Below are positions 1-10,300 of a stretch of DNA of 64,000 nucleotides, in pieces. A program made the translations under genes and the position numbers. Position 1 is the stretch's first letter, and each line of letters begins with the position of its first letter. Source of the DNA: Fen-1298 sp963833465 (lineage in GTDB: Bacteria > Bacteroidota > Ignavibacteria > UBA10030); the NCBI GenBank assembly GCA_963833465.1, contig CAWHXW010000004.1:558001-622000 (forward strand), read 5' to 3'. Below the pieces are notes generated by a model that was not told the DNA's origin, searched no databases, and worked only from the letters and a program-made list of their open reading frames with translations.

Positions 1-531
1 GTCAAAGGCAAGTGCCGAAGCACTTTCATGCCATATAGAACTTGTGATAATTTTTCCAGTTGCTCCAACAGAAAACCATTCGGTAATATTTCTTGCAAAT
101 GAAAGGCTAAAAGCCATGTCTTCGGACGTAAACTTTTCTCCTGTTCCTTCTTGCATACTCATCGTAGTGACGTCCATATCTCCGTAGTCCATTATAATAA
201 AGTTTGCACCGATAGTTCCAAAACTCGGCACTACGATACCGACAGCACCGAAGGTTGTGTTTATTCCTACCAGCCAAGGTTGGGTGACAAACATAACCTC
301 GCTTCTGCTCATCTGAGCAAGTCCTGCGGGATTCCAATAGCTTGAAGATGCATCATTCGCTAAGCTTACATATGCATCACCCAAAGCGCTTCCTGCTGCT
401 CCATAACCTATTTCCAGAAAATTGGCCGATGTTGTACCTGCTCGCATCGGCTTCTGTGCGAATGAAGAGATCGACATGATCATCATTACCGCGATGAGCG
501 CGATCGATCTGTTGAATGAATGTTGTCTCAT
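1..531 (-). CDS. PorV/PorQ-type outer-membrane protein (3' end outside window)
   Basis: The reading frame opens with ATG at 531-529 and runs off the left edge, giving 177 residues of the N-terminus. A signal peptide (MRQHSFNRSIALIAVMMIMS, ending SFAQ) is followed by AGTTSANFLEIGYGAAGSAL and GDAYVSLANDASSSYWNPAG, the hallmark opening of the UPF0164/PorV-PorQ family. These are FadL-like outer-membrane beta-barrels that serve type IX secretion as shuttle or attachment components. It is the last gene of an apparent operon with the T9SS protein (33 bp gap) and the TonB receptor upstream. That order suggests a paralogue dedicated to this surface system rather than the core PorV, but this is inference. 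An AGAGAG stretch lies about 10 bases before the start. Confidence 0.85.
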   Translation of the reverse strand, partial: MRQHSFNRSIALIAVMMIMSISSFAQKPMRAGTTSANFLEIGYGAAGSALGDAYVSLANDASSSYWNPAGLAQMSRSEVMFVTQPWLVGINTTFGAVGIVVPSFGTIGANFIIMDYGDMDVTTMSMQEGTGEKFTSEDMAFSLSFARNITEWFSVGATGKIITSSIWHESASALAFD

Positions 532-564
532 AGGATTATCTCTCTTTATTTGCTCAATTATTAT

Positions 565-3500
565 TTATTTGATTACTGCAAACTTACCGAGTTTTTCCTT
601 TCCGGTGACGTTTGACTTTATATAGTATATGTAAATCCCTGCAGCAATGTCCAATCCTTCTTTGGTCAGCATATTCCATTTATACGTGCCATTATCTGGA
701 GCGTTATCGATATCAATCTGCCGTATAAATACTCCGCTCGATGTAAATATTTTTAAGGTACTTTGCGCGGGGATGTGTGTAAAGAGCAGCACTCGTTGCT
801 GATTAAACCCTTGATTTGCTATGTAGGGTTCCATTGTGTTAGTTACAAGATACGGATTAGGCACTACTTTAATTTGCGACATATCATCATCTATCTTTGA
901 TACATTTGTAATATTCGCAAGGTTTACTGTAAACATAATAGAATCTTTCAGCGCGTTTATGAATTTCATATGATAGACATCGCCTGGATGGGGCATCCCA
1001 TTGGGAAAGCGAAAGCCAAATATTGTCCCGGCTGTTGCAATTTGACCAGGATTGGGAGTAATAGTATATGATACAAGCACATAATCAGAATCCGGATCGT
1101 ACCTCCCATTGCCATTCACATCTTGCACCACCATATCAAGCTGTTCATAGCCTTTATACCCTGCAGCCGTTGAATCTCGAAAAGACTTGTTAATTATGTG
1201 GAATGGAAATGATAGACCTAACAATGCTTTCGCTGGCATAACTATTTTATTGGTGACATCATAAATACTGTTCGGGTTCGTTTTCCGGTTGATAATCGAT
1301 TTGTACGATGGTTCCAGAGTCGTATCAATAAATATAATATCGTAGTCATAAGCAAAATAGAGTGAGCGTACGATGTTGCGCCTTATGTCAATCGGTATGG
1401 ATCCCGTCTGCCAGCCGCTGCCCAAACTGTCAAACGCAGGAATATCTGAGAATGGATTTATCAAGAACTGCATGCCATCAGTCACGTTCGTTGTTATACC
1501 GTTGCTACTGGGCCGTAAGAATGTTAAAGGAGCGGTGCCAATGGTGTCTGTTTCTTTTACCCAGTTGCTCGGGATGTTATCGGTTGGAGTTTCCTTGGAA
1601 AGGACTGTATCATTCAACGTAGCATCTGAGATAGAATAACCTGTTGTGGAAAGGAATGCATCTCGTTTACTTCGGCTAGATCCACCTGCATAAGAAGCAA
1701 TGGTATCAGCATGGAACTTGATTTTATACAAGTGATTGGCTTTAATGAGATCCGAATTGAAAATTGTTGACTGAATCGTACAGCTTCCTAATACATTTGC
1801 ATAGTCGATGAAATTTATTTTCGGATCACTATACCCTGCTGCTCGTTGATGTGGCGTAACCACTTGAACATTAGATCCCATCGACAGGATATTTCCAGAT
1901 TCGTCAATATCAATTGTTATATTGTTTTCTGTTGGAGGGATGTTTACTGCAAGATTTCCTACTCCTTTCAAACCATAATTATATGCGCATAATGCATAGT
2001 AATATGTTCGTCCGTTTTGGACATCATTATCAATATAGGAATGTGTAATGCCAGAGTTGTTTCCCAGATAATACGAGAGGCCGTTGTTTTGTGCATAATC
2101 GGCAAAACCAGAATAAGAATCTATAAGATCGCACTGGAATATCGGTAACTTACCTGCTGCGTTGCCGTACCCATCGCGGAGAACTTCTGCATCCTGAAAA
2201 TATTTATCAGTGGCTTTGTATAACTTGTACCCTTCAAAGTCATTTATACCGCCTAAAAACGGCTGACGCGTGAGCTTGTCAGCTCTATTGTCCCAGTACA
2301 GATAGACTTTACCATCAGCAGCTTTGGCAGTAAGCGTTGGAGTAAGCGGTGGTTGTGCAAATCGATAACTGTTTCTATAAATGGATTGAACGATTTTTAA
2401 CTTCGAATAGAGAGAAGGTGCCGGGTGATTGTTCGCGGCATTATTCAAACCAGTGAGATCATCGTACGAATTCACATTTGCCATCGAAAGACGTTCAGTC
2501 CTTCCCTGGGCAAGACGAAACGTACCCGACCCAAAGGCAGCATAGAGGTTCGCTGGCTTTCCGGGATATGGCGCAAGCCGGTGAGCAGCAAGCGTATCAT
2601 AAACTACCGGAGCATCCCAAAGTTGAAGAGCGCCATCCTTTTGCGGATGCGGAAACATGACAAACGAAGTAAGACCGATCATGTCCGATTCGCCTACATC
2701 TGTACTCGCAAAATTCGGCTCTGCACCAACACCATCCTTAAAATCGGGTTTGTGATTACACTCCGTGCCATCGGCATCTGGTCCTGTATAGTTAAGGTCG
2801 CCAGGGCCGACACCATCAAGCCCGATATCATCGCCTGCGTCTTCACCATTATCATATACTCCATTTCCATTTTTATCGTTGCCATCCACCCAGTCGCCAT
2901 TTTCATCAGCAGGCCACCAGACTCCATTCTGTATTGCGGGCACTTGATCCAAGTATGCATAACCGAAGTAAGCACAAAATTTGGCTGTGTCATGTGTTGC
3001 AATAAATGCCGCACGAACCGCATCCTTTCCTACAATTTTAGGAGGCAAGCCATGCCATGAATCTTCTGCGGTGTTGTCGCGCCGCTCATCAACCATACCA
3101 TTATTATTATTATCAATCCCATCTGTATAGTTACCGGGGCTTTCGAGAAACGCCCATCCACTTACACAGGGTTTCCCACCTCCAAAACCAGTTCCACTCA
3201 GCGACCATGTGTACATAAAACTTTGAGGAACATCATAGTACCCGACTTGATCCTCTGCTGCAGATGTGGGTGATTTGTTGCCATTGGCTGCATCAAGATA
3301 AAATCCAAACACTGCTCGCGTTAAGTCGTAATCAGAAATATTTGAAATGTTATATTCGAAGAAAACAGCATCTCTCGCCTCTTGATTATTCCATTGATAT
3401 GCCCGAACTTCAGTACGTATTCCTAACCCACCCCAAGGATCTCCCTTTTGAATAGAGATATCACCCGGATGTAGATCACCTATTTTTATTCCATTGCGTG

Positions 3501-4215
3501 GATAAAATTTTACGGGTAGGTTTGGCTGTAGATTTTCCTGATCCTGTGCATCGTTACAAACCCAATAAGCTTCAAGATCGGCATACTTCACTCCTCTACC
3601 AAATCTACCATTCCACTCTCCAGGCCACTTCGTTTCCATTCCACGGGAGGGCCATCCAGCTGTCGGCCATGATCCAGAATTATTGCTCATAGCTGGAGTT
3701 TCACCTGCTGGATTGAAATAGCCAAACACAGGGTAGAATCCCCATTCGTATGGTTCGACTCCGCTTCCTATCGGATGCGGCACCGGGCCAGCCATGAAGC
3801 CGGGTTGAATCGAGGAACTCTGTATTTTTTTTATTGTATCCAAGAGTCCCTGGCTTAAAAGACTCTGGATTTCCGCTTCATTAGTAACGGGAACGGAATC
3901 AAATGGGCAAGTAGGGCATTTTTTAATAAACACCATATTGCCGACAACGAGATTAAAGCTGTCGAATACGTTCAGTCCCGATGCATCATTTGGCCAAAGA
4001 GAAACAAGCGGACTTGGCCACCCTCCGAAAGAAACTTTGTTGATTATCTGCAGAGAAACCCTGTTGCCGTTCATCAAACCTAATCGGCTCGCACTGGGAT
4101 CACCCGCTTCATCTGTTGGCCCTTGGTACGGAATACTTTGTGCTTTTAGTTCTGTCCCTAACAATACCATGCTCACAGCAAATAAAAGCAGTGTGACATA
4201 ACGATGAAAATTCAT
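565..4215 (-). CDS. Large T9SS-exported surface protein with FnIII-like and calcium-loop segments
   Basis: A 1216-residue protein that opens with a clear signal peptide (MNFHRYVTLLLFAVSMVLLG, cleavage near LKAQ) behind a strong AAGGAGAG site. No enzyme family is recognised. Asp/Asn-rich loops (DGIDNNNNGMVDE near residue 365; DGNDKNGNGVYDNGED near 440; DVNGNGRYDPDSD near 1040) look like calcium-binding thrombospondin-3/dockerin-type loops. A stretch near 625-760 resembles a fibronectin III fold. The last 85 residues (VVPNPYLV, then STLKIFTSSGVFIRQIDID, ending GKFAVIK) form a T9SS type A sorting domain. It lies between a TonB receptor (51 bp gap) and a PorV-like gene, so it may be the surface partner of the receptor in place of a SusD protein; that role is inferred. 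Confidence 0.8.
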   Translation of the reverse strand: MNFHRYVTLLLFAVSMVLLGTELKAQSIPYQGPTDEAGDPSASRLGLMNGNRVSLQIINKVSFGGWPSPLVSLWPNDASGLNVFDSFNLVVGNMVFIKKCPTCPFDSVPVTNEAEIQSLLSQGLLDTIKKIQSSSIQPGFMAGPVPHPIGSGVEPYEWGFYPVFGYFNPAGETPAMSNNSGSWPTAGWPSRGMETKWPGEWNGRFGRGVKYADLEAYWVCNDAQDQENLQPNLPVKFYPRNGIKIGDLHPGDISIQKGDPWGGLGIRTEVRAYQWNNQEARDAVFFEYNISNISDYDLTRAVFGFYLDAANGNKSPTSAAEDQVGYYDVPQSFMYTWSLSGTGFGGGKPCVSGWAFLESPGNYTDGIDNNNNGMVDERRDNTAEDSWHGLPPKIVGKDAVRAAFIATHDTAKFCAYFGYAYLDQVPAIQNGVWWPADENGDWVDGNDKNGNGVYDNGEDAGDDIGLDGVGPGDLNYTGPDADGTECNHKPDFKDGVGAEPNFASTDVGESDMIGLTSFVMFPHPQKDGALQLWDAPVVYDTLAAHRLAPYPGKPANLYAAFGSGTFRLAQGRTERLSMANVNSYDDLTGLNNAANNHPAPSLYSKLKIVQSIYRNSYRFAQPPLTPTLTAKAADGKVYLYWDNRADKLTRQPFLGGINDFEGYKLYKATDKYFQDAEVLRDGYGNAAGKLPIFQCDLIDSYSGFADYAQNNGLSYYLGNNSGITHSYIDNDVQNGRTYYYALCAYNYGLKGVGNLAVNIPPTENNITIDIDESGNILSMGSNVQVVTPHQRAAGYSDPKINFIDYANVLGSCTIQSTIFNSDLIKANHLYKIKFHADTIASYAGGSSRSKRDAFLSTTGYSISDATLNDTVLSKETPTDNIPSNWVKETDTIGTAPLTFLRPSSNGITTNVTDGMQFLINPFSDIPAFDSLGSGWQTGSIPIDIRRNIVRSLYFAYDYDIIFIDTTLEPSYKSIINRKTNPNSIYDVTNKIVMPAKALLGLSFPFHIINKSFRDSTAAGYKGYEQLDMVVQDVNGNGRYDPDSDYVLVSYTITPNPGQIATAGTIFGFRFPNGMPHPGDVYHMKFINALKDSIMFTVNLANITNVSKIDDDMSQIKVVPNPYLVTNTMEPYIANQGFNQQRVLLFTHIPAQSTLKIFTSSGVFIRQIDIDNAPDNGTYKWNMLTKEGLDIAAGIYIYYIKSNVTGKEKLGKFAVIK

Positions 4216-4266
4216 AACTCTCTCCTTATAGAATATAGTTCTTATCTTGCTTCCTCAATAACTTAC

Positions 4267-5817
4267 TTAAAACATAAATTCAAGTCCCAATTTTATAAAC
4301 CTGGGATTCGTGAAGTTAGACGGATCGTCATCCCTATCGTAAATCGTACTGAAGTTGCTCCGATAGCCAGCAAAATCAGTTGGTAGATAAATCACGTCAT
4401 TTGCTCGCCCTGTTGTAGCGTTTACATTTTGTTCATTGAGCCTGTCGAAGAGATTGTAGACAAGCAGCGTTAGTCTTGCACGAGTCTTTCCTGCTGTCCA
4501 TAAGTTGACAAAGGCATTGAGATCGAACGAGACTTGAACTGGCTTTGTAGAATTATTGAGCTGAAGGTTAACATTTGCTTGTGGACTTGACGATAGAGGC
4601 GCCCATGTGTACGGTTCACCGGAATCAAAACGTCCGACGATTGAACAACCATAACTTTCTGTAATATATGCAAGCGACGCATTGAGTGTGTGCCGTTGAT
4701 CAAAGTCCATAGGAATGAGAACAATCACTGAATCTAGCCTTTGACCGGCGCGTGTAAAGTTTTGCGTTGGGTTATTAGAATTACCACGCGTATACTGAAG
4801 TGTATAATTTATTCCGGCTGACCAATTGCCTAAGGAATAATCATATTTAAGTTCCAGTCCGCGTGCATTTCCATAGTCTTTGTTGCTGTATAATCCATAA
4901 TGAATTGCATTATACGTCATGATGGTTTGTGTGCCTAACAGATCGTATATATCGCGATAATAGACTGCAACTTCTAAACTCATAGTTGAACTTAATTCTT
5001 GCCACAAGCCAGTTTCATATTGAATGGTTTTTTGGGGCTTCACAAGCGGATTACCCATGAGGACTGAATAATCGCCTCCGACAACATGATAATGGTCTGT
5101 GTACAATGCATACAGTGGTGGCATCTGGAAAAAATGTCCATAAGAGAATCGAAGAAGCGCTGTTTCACCTAGCTTATATGAAAGACCTAAACGTGGGCTG
5201 AGTTGGCTATTGGCTGGAGCTAATGGGTATAAGCTTTGAGGACTATTAATTATGGAATTGTCTGGATTTCGAGGATCAGATGGATAAGTGATGTTCGGTT
5301 CGAAGTAATCATACCGTAGACCGAAGTTGATAACCATGAGATCAAACTCCATTTTATCCTGCAAATACAACGCACATTCCCACGGTTGTACTGAATAGAT
5401 ATCTGTTGATGGTGATTTCGGATCAGTAACGAGTAATGGTTTATAATTAAGATATATTCTATTTCCATCAATTGTAGTATCTATATTTCCACCTTGGTTC
5501 ACAATCACAGAGTTGAAACGATTAATATTATGCCGAGTAAAATCGAACCCAGATTTCAACGTATGATGTTTGTTCAACTGCCATGTAGCATCAAATTTAA
5601 CTTTGTAATCTTCAATCCAGTTGTTATCCCAAGTTTTATCCTGGCCTCCTGTAGAAAATCCTGGACCCGTTTCACTTGAATAATTATCACTCACATAGCT
5701 ATAAACAGGCAGCCCAATCGCATTCAAGCTATCTCCGCCAGCAGAATTTTTTACGATTTCCATCGGGTTTTTAAAGCAATAGATGGCATTCCAGTCTTTA
5801 AAATAGCTCGCTTTCAA
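4267..5817 (-). CDS. TonB-dependent receptor, C-terminal beta-barrel half (downstream of a frameshift)
   Basis: This frame encodes about 516 residues of an outer-membrane barrel: alternating aromatic/polar strands, TonB-receptor segments such as LSPRLGLSYKLGETALLRFS and MDFDQRHTLNASLAY, and a terminal Phe (LGLEFMF) as in BamA-inserted barrels. There is no ATG at its head. It can be read upstream to about 5850, where THALSSSFFYELKASYFKDW continues the protein of the neighbouring frame. The two halves are therefore one receptor of about 930 residues, with one extra base near 5851. Either the gene is inactivated or the base is a sequencing error. Nothing in the barrel itself is degraded, which favours a recent mutation or an error. 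Confidence 0.85.
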   Translation of the reverse strand: MKASYFKDWNAIYCFKNPMEIVKNSAGGDSLNAIGLPVYSYVSDNYSSETGPGFSTGGQDKTWDNNWIEDYKVKFDATWQLNKHHTLKSGFDFTRHNINRFNSVIVNQGGNIDTTIDGNRIYLNYKPLLVTDPKSPSTDIYSVQPWECALYLQDKMEFDLMVINFGLRYDYFEPNITYPSDPRNPDNSIINSPQSLYPLAPANSQLSPRLGLSYKLGETALLRFSYGHFFQMPPLYALYTDHYHVVGGDYSVLMGNPLVKPQKTIQYETGLWQELSSTMSLEVAVYYRDIYDLLGTQTIMTYNAIHYGLYSNKDYGNARGLELKYDYSLGNWSAGINYTLQYTRGNSNNPTQNFTRAGQRLDSVIVLIPMDFDQRHTLNASLAYITESYGCSIVGRFDSGEPYTWAPLSSSPQANVNLQLNNSTKPVQVSFDLNAFVNLWTAGKTRARLTLLVYNLFDRLNEQNVNATTGRANDVIYLPTDFAGYRSNFSTIYDRDDDPSNFTNPRFIKLGLEFMF

Positions 5818-5818
5818 T

Positions 5819-7069
5819 TCATAGAAAAATGAAGACGAGAGTGCATGAGTTCAGCGTTGCTGTAAGTAGTTGTGATGTTTCATAATTGGTTGCCATTCCT
5901 TCCGGATTGTATTTGTAAAAGTGATTATAGGTTCCGCGCCCACTGCTTCCATTATCACCTTTGGCATCATTATAAGAATACTCGAGCGAAGACCTTATAT
6001 TCTGCCATGGTTTAAAGGAAAGTTTTCCGTAAAAGGTTATATTCGTACTCATTTCTATTGGCACAGCAGCATTGTCTCCTGTATGAGCTGATTGCCATTG
6101 CGTCGAGTCTTGTGCTTCCCAATTACTATAATTATCCGGTTTAAAGCGGCGTATACCGTTACGCGGACCGACATTATTTTGGTACCTGCCGTTGACAAAA
6201 AAGGTAAGTGCATTTCCAATAACGGGACCTTCGAGATATAATTTATAGTCTTCGTTTCCGTTTCTGGAAAAATCAGATAATCGCGACATACCAATATTGT
6301 TAAAAACATCTGTGTTCGATGTAAAATAATCACCCGCAGAAGCTGAGGCAGAACCTTTGAACGTGCTGCCTCCATCCTTTGTAATTGCGTTAACCACTCC
6401 GCTCATCGCATTGCCATATTCAGCATTAAATGTTCCTGTGATGACTTCAACTTCCTCAATGGCTTCGTTCTCCACCGTTACTGATCTCCCAAGATTATAC
6501 GCCTCCTGTACTTTGACGCCATTGACAAGATACGCTACCTCGTTGTCTCGTCCGCCTCGAAAATGCCCGCGCACAACACCTGCTTGCAACCCTACGACTT
6601 GGTCAAGGTTTTCAACCGGAAGCGCATTCATTTGCTCAGAAGTTATGTTACTTACTGAACTTGTTTGATCCTTCTTCTGTTGAATACGCTCAACAGTAAC
6701 AACTACTTCCTTTTGTTCAATCATTCCTTCTTTAATTTTGAAATCTGCCGAAGTTGTTCTGTTGACCGATACTACAAGATCTTGTATTACCATCGGTTCA
6801 TAACCAACCATGCTCGCACGTAATCTATATGTTCCTGGAGGAACGTTTATAATGTAATATTCACCATCAACATCTGTTACTGCCCCCATACTTGTCTTTT
6901 CAATTGTGATATTTACTCCTATCAAAGGCTCACCTGCAGCATCGGTCACCTTACCTGAAATCTTTCCAGTGGTCTGAGCAAGACCTATAGCTGTCAGTGT
7001 GGATAGAAGCATTATCATAATGCACACTATCTGGATCTGCCATTTTACTGTGAATTGAATATTTGCCAT
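5819..7069 (-). CDS. TonB-dependent receptor, N-terminal half (CarboxypepD-like and plug domains)
   Basis: Starts with ATG at 7069 behind GGAGG. Residues 1-31 are a signal peptide. Residues about 35-110 are a CarboxypepD_reg-like domain (GKISGKVTDAAGEPLIGVNI, then YRLRASMVGYEPMVIQDL), as in SusC-type and other Bacteroidota receptors. Residues about 145-235 are the plug (MNALPVENLDQVVGLQAGVV, then YGNAMSGVVNAITKDGG). The barrel begins after that and is cut when the frame drifts into CTLVFIFL and a stop at 5819. The other half continues at once in the next frame. The protein would import a bound ligand, plausibly oligosaccharides from the nearby glycoside hydrolases, with TonB/ExbBD energy. It is the first gene of the receptor, T9SS protein, PorV-like operon. 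Confidence 0.87.
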   Translation of the reverse strand: MANIQFTVKWQIQIVCIMIMLLSTLTAIGLAQTTGKISGKVTDAAGEPLIGVNITIEKTSMGAVTDVDGEYYIINVPPGTYRLRASMVGYEPMVIQDLVVSVNRTTSADFKIKEGMIEQKEVVVTVERIQQKKDQTSSVSNITSEQMNALPVENLDQVVGLQAGVVRGHFRGGRDNEVAYLVNGVKVQEAYNLGRSVTVENEAIEEVEVITGTFNAEYGNAMSGVVNAITKDGGSTFKGSASASAGDYFTSNTDVFNNIGMSRLSDFSRNGNEDYKLYLEGPVIGNALTFFVNGRYQNNVGPRNGIRRFKPDNYSNWEAQDSTQWQSAHTGDNAAVPIEMSTNITFYGKLSFKPWQNIRSSLEYSYNDAKGDNGSSGRGTYNHFYKYNPEGMATNYETSQLLTATLNSCTLVFIFL

Positions 7070-7328
7070 ATTAGAAATCCTCCAATATTTCCTTCTCAGA
7101 ATCTTCCGAGCAAAAAGCTTCTGCTTTCGCCAGAAATGAATCTAGAGGTAATCGTGAATTTATCTTGTTATTTGAGAACTCGGTAAATACTATAAATTAT
7201 TCTTTTCCATTAACCGGGATTTAAATTCGTCAAAATTATTGCGCCAATGAATCACTTTTATTTCTCATGTAAATTAAACTCCGGCTCTCAAAACCTTTGA
7301 ACTTTTCAATTATTCCAAACTAGTTGTT

Positions 7329-10300
7329 TTATTTAAGCAATAATAATTTCTTTACATCTGTGAAATTCTCTGTCTGTAAATCATAGAAATACACACTGCT
7401 AGATAAGTTCGATGCATTGTAAGAAATTTCAAAATTTCCTGCAGTCTGCTTTTCATTATTAACGAGTGTTGCTACATCGCGCCCCAGAATATCATACACT
7501 TTTAACGAGACAGTGCTCTCTTGCGGCAAAGAATAATTGATCATCGTTTGCGAATTAAATGGGTTAGGGTAGTTTTGACATAATCTAAATTCTTTTGGTA
7601 TCGCTTCATTATGTTCGGCTACATTTGTCGGCGATTTAAAAACTTTAAATTCCCAAAAACTTGCCCAACACCCTGAAGACAGACTCGTAATAGTGATCCG
7701 AATATACCGAGCCTGCGCAGAAAAAACATCTTGCTGTGTTTGCGATGTATTAGTATTGTTATTTTTAATTACAACCGTATTCCAATAGAGATTATTTGAA
7801 GACGTCTCTATCTTATATCCATACGACTTACCGTCAAATTCCCACATCACCTCTGAACCAGAAATATTATAAATTGAATCCAGATCGACTTTCCACCAGT
7901 GGTTAAGACCACTATCATTTGCACACCATCGTGTTGAAGAATCACCGTCATTTCCTTTATCTGCCTTGTTTCCTTTCGAGCCTTCTTCACTATCCGAGCT
8001 AGACGGCTTATTCAATGCAATATTACCGTCAGAACCAGTAGATATGACAAGATTAACTGCTGTTCCTTTAATAACTTGCTCCCCAGCTTCCGGCATCTGA
8101 CTTATGACATCATCTATCGGAATTGTTGCACTCGATGATTTTGTTTTATTCCCAATAGAAAACCCATTCGCAATAATGATGGAATCTGTAACTGATTGAT
8201 TCGCACCAATCAAATTCGGAACGGTCACAGTTGAGAGCTCAGAAAACGATACTCTGCTTGCATCCATTACTTGTTGCAAGCTGGTGACAGGCACTATTCT
8301 AAATTGATATGTATATGTATTGTTTGAATATAGTGTGAATTCAGGATGAGGGCGCGCTCCCCAGCTGTTGTCGCCTCCTACACCCATTTGATGGTAATTC
8401 AACCGCAGCACGATAGAATTATTCTTAACAAGATTGAAAGGATGTTGCAAACCTTTACTATCCAATTCCCATGGAGTATATTGAAGTGCATTGAATTCTA
8501 TAACAGGCATTCCCACTGCCATTAGACCTTTGCCGGAACTGTTAGTCAAACATACCCAATGAACATCTGTGCGATTTCCGGTTTCCTGCGGCCTTATATA
8601 GGCAACAAACATGCTGTCAATAGAAGTTCTATACACACCGACATTGGAACCTGTTTTCCTATCCCAATAATTTTCAAATGGGCCTCTTCCATACCAGCTT
8701 ACAGTACTAAAATCAGCAGGGACAGTACAGAGCATTCCTACTTCCGGAATTTCGGGGAGATGCGCACTGCCTGGGACGAGCGTTGATGAGATAACAACGT
8801 TGCCATCACCATAAATATCATAGATAACTGTCCCGTATGACTTTGTAGAAGTCGGGTAACTAAAATTGACGGCAATTTGAACTTGCCTAGTTGAAATATT
8901 CTTTACTGTCACCGCTGTAGCGGTTCTGCTTTGGCTCGCAGTCTTCCATGTTGCACAACGACTTGGCATGCTATTGCCTCTATCGTTGCTGTTGGGCGCT
9001 CTCCAAAAATTTGGAACAGGCCCGGTCTGTAATAACTTAGTACCTTGATATGTAAATGAAGAAATTGTTCCTGCGTTTTTATCGAATACCAATTGGAGAT
9101 TTGTATTGTTTACAACAACACTATCCTTTGAATCACTAATTGAAAAAGTCGGAATTGTTAAAGGATCAATCATAGGGGCTTTAGGCACTAAGAAAGGAAT
9201 TTCAATTTGTGCGGAAGCTATCTCATGCCCCGCATCAGCCCACAGTTCATTCTTTGCTAACGTAAAACTAAAATTCAGCCAATACTTTGAACCGGCTTTC
9301 ACATTTGGCGTTCCAAAACCAACAGTAACCACTTTGCTGGTAAGAGGTGGAATGTCAAGATCCGAAGCAGTGAAAGTACCACTATTAATTTGTTGATTAT
9401 CTTGCATAAGCTGCCAGGTTCCCTTAAACAAATTCAAATTAGTGAACCGAAAATAATTTTTAATTTCTATCTGGCCCTTTAATGAATCGATAGCTTTTAT
9501 TTTAATATTTTGGTAATTCTTTTTTACTTCATAGATTTCCGGTTGCAGAGTTCTATCGGCACTTACGAGCCCGTTGGCACAAAAATCAGCATCATTGGGA
9601 TTGTCACCCCAATCGCCGCCATACAAAAATCCCGTGTGCGAAGCATTCCATAATCCCTGATCAACAAAATCCCAGATGAATGCGCCCTGCAGGTTTGGAT
9701 ATTTTTCAATCGCATCCCAGTACTGATAAAGATCTCCTTCGCTGTTTCCCATAGCATGTGCATACTCGCAAAGGATGAGCGGCTTTGTGTTTCCAGATGC
9801 GCCATACTGCTCAACACTCTCAACCGAAGGATACATCCAACTGGTAATGTCAGCGACAGCGTTATCACCTTCATAATGGACTAATCGAGTTGGCTCATTC
9901 TGATGCACCCAATCTGCCATTGATTGAAAATTACTTCCACTACCAGCTTCATTACCCAAAGACCATATCAGCACACACGGATGGTTCTTGTCTCTTTCAA
10001 CCATACTTTTAACTCTATCAATACAATTTTGAGTCCAGTTCGGATCACTTGCAGGGACAACCTCTCGGACGCCATGAGTCTCAAGGTCGGTCTCATCGAT
10101 GATATATATTCCATACTTGTCGCATAGTTCATACCATTGCGGGTAATTGGGATAATGACTTGTACGAACAGCATTGATATTGAATTTCTTCATGATGATT
10201 ATATCTTGAAGCATTCGATCGTAAGTGAGTGTCTTGCCCGTTTGCGGATCAATTTCATGACGATCAACGCCTTTGAATAAGATTGGCTTGCCGTTGATTT

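Noticed and set aside
565..4215. SusD-like glycan-binding lipoprotein after the TonB receptor
   Set aside because: There is no lipobox and no TPR-like SusD helices; the C-terminus is a T9SS tail and the loops look calcium-binding.
5819..5860. Programmed ribosomal frameshift in the TonB receptor
   Set aside because: There is no slippery heptamer or downstream structure, and equal +1 shifts occur in two unrelated genes.
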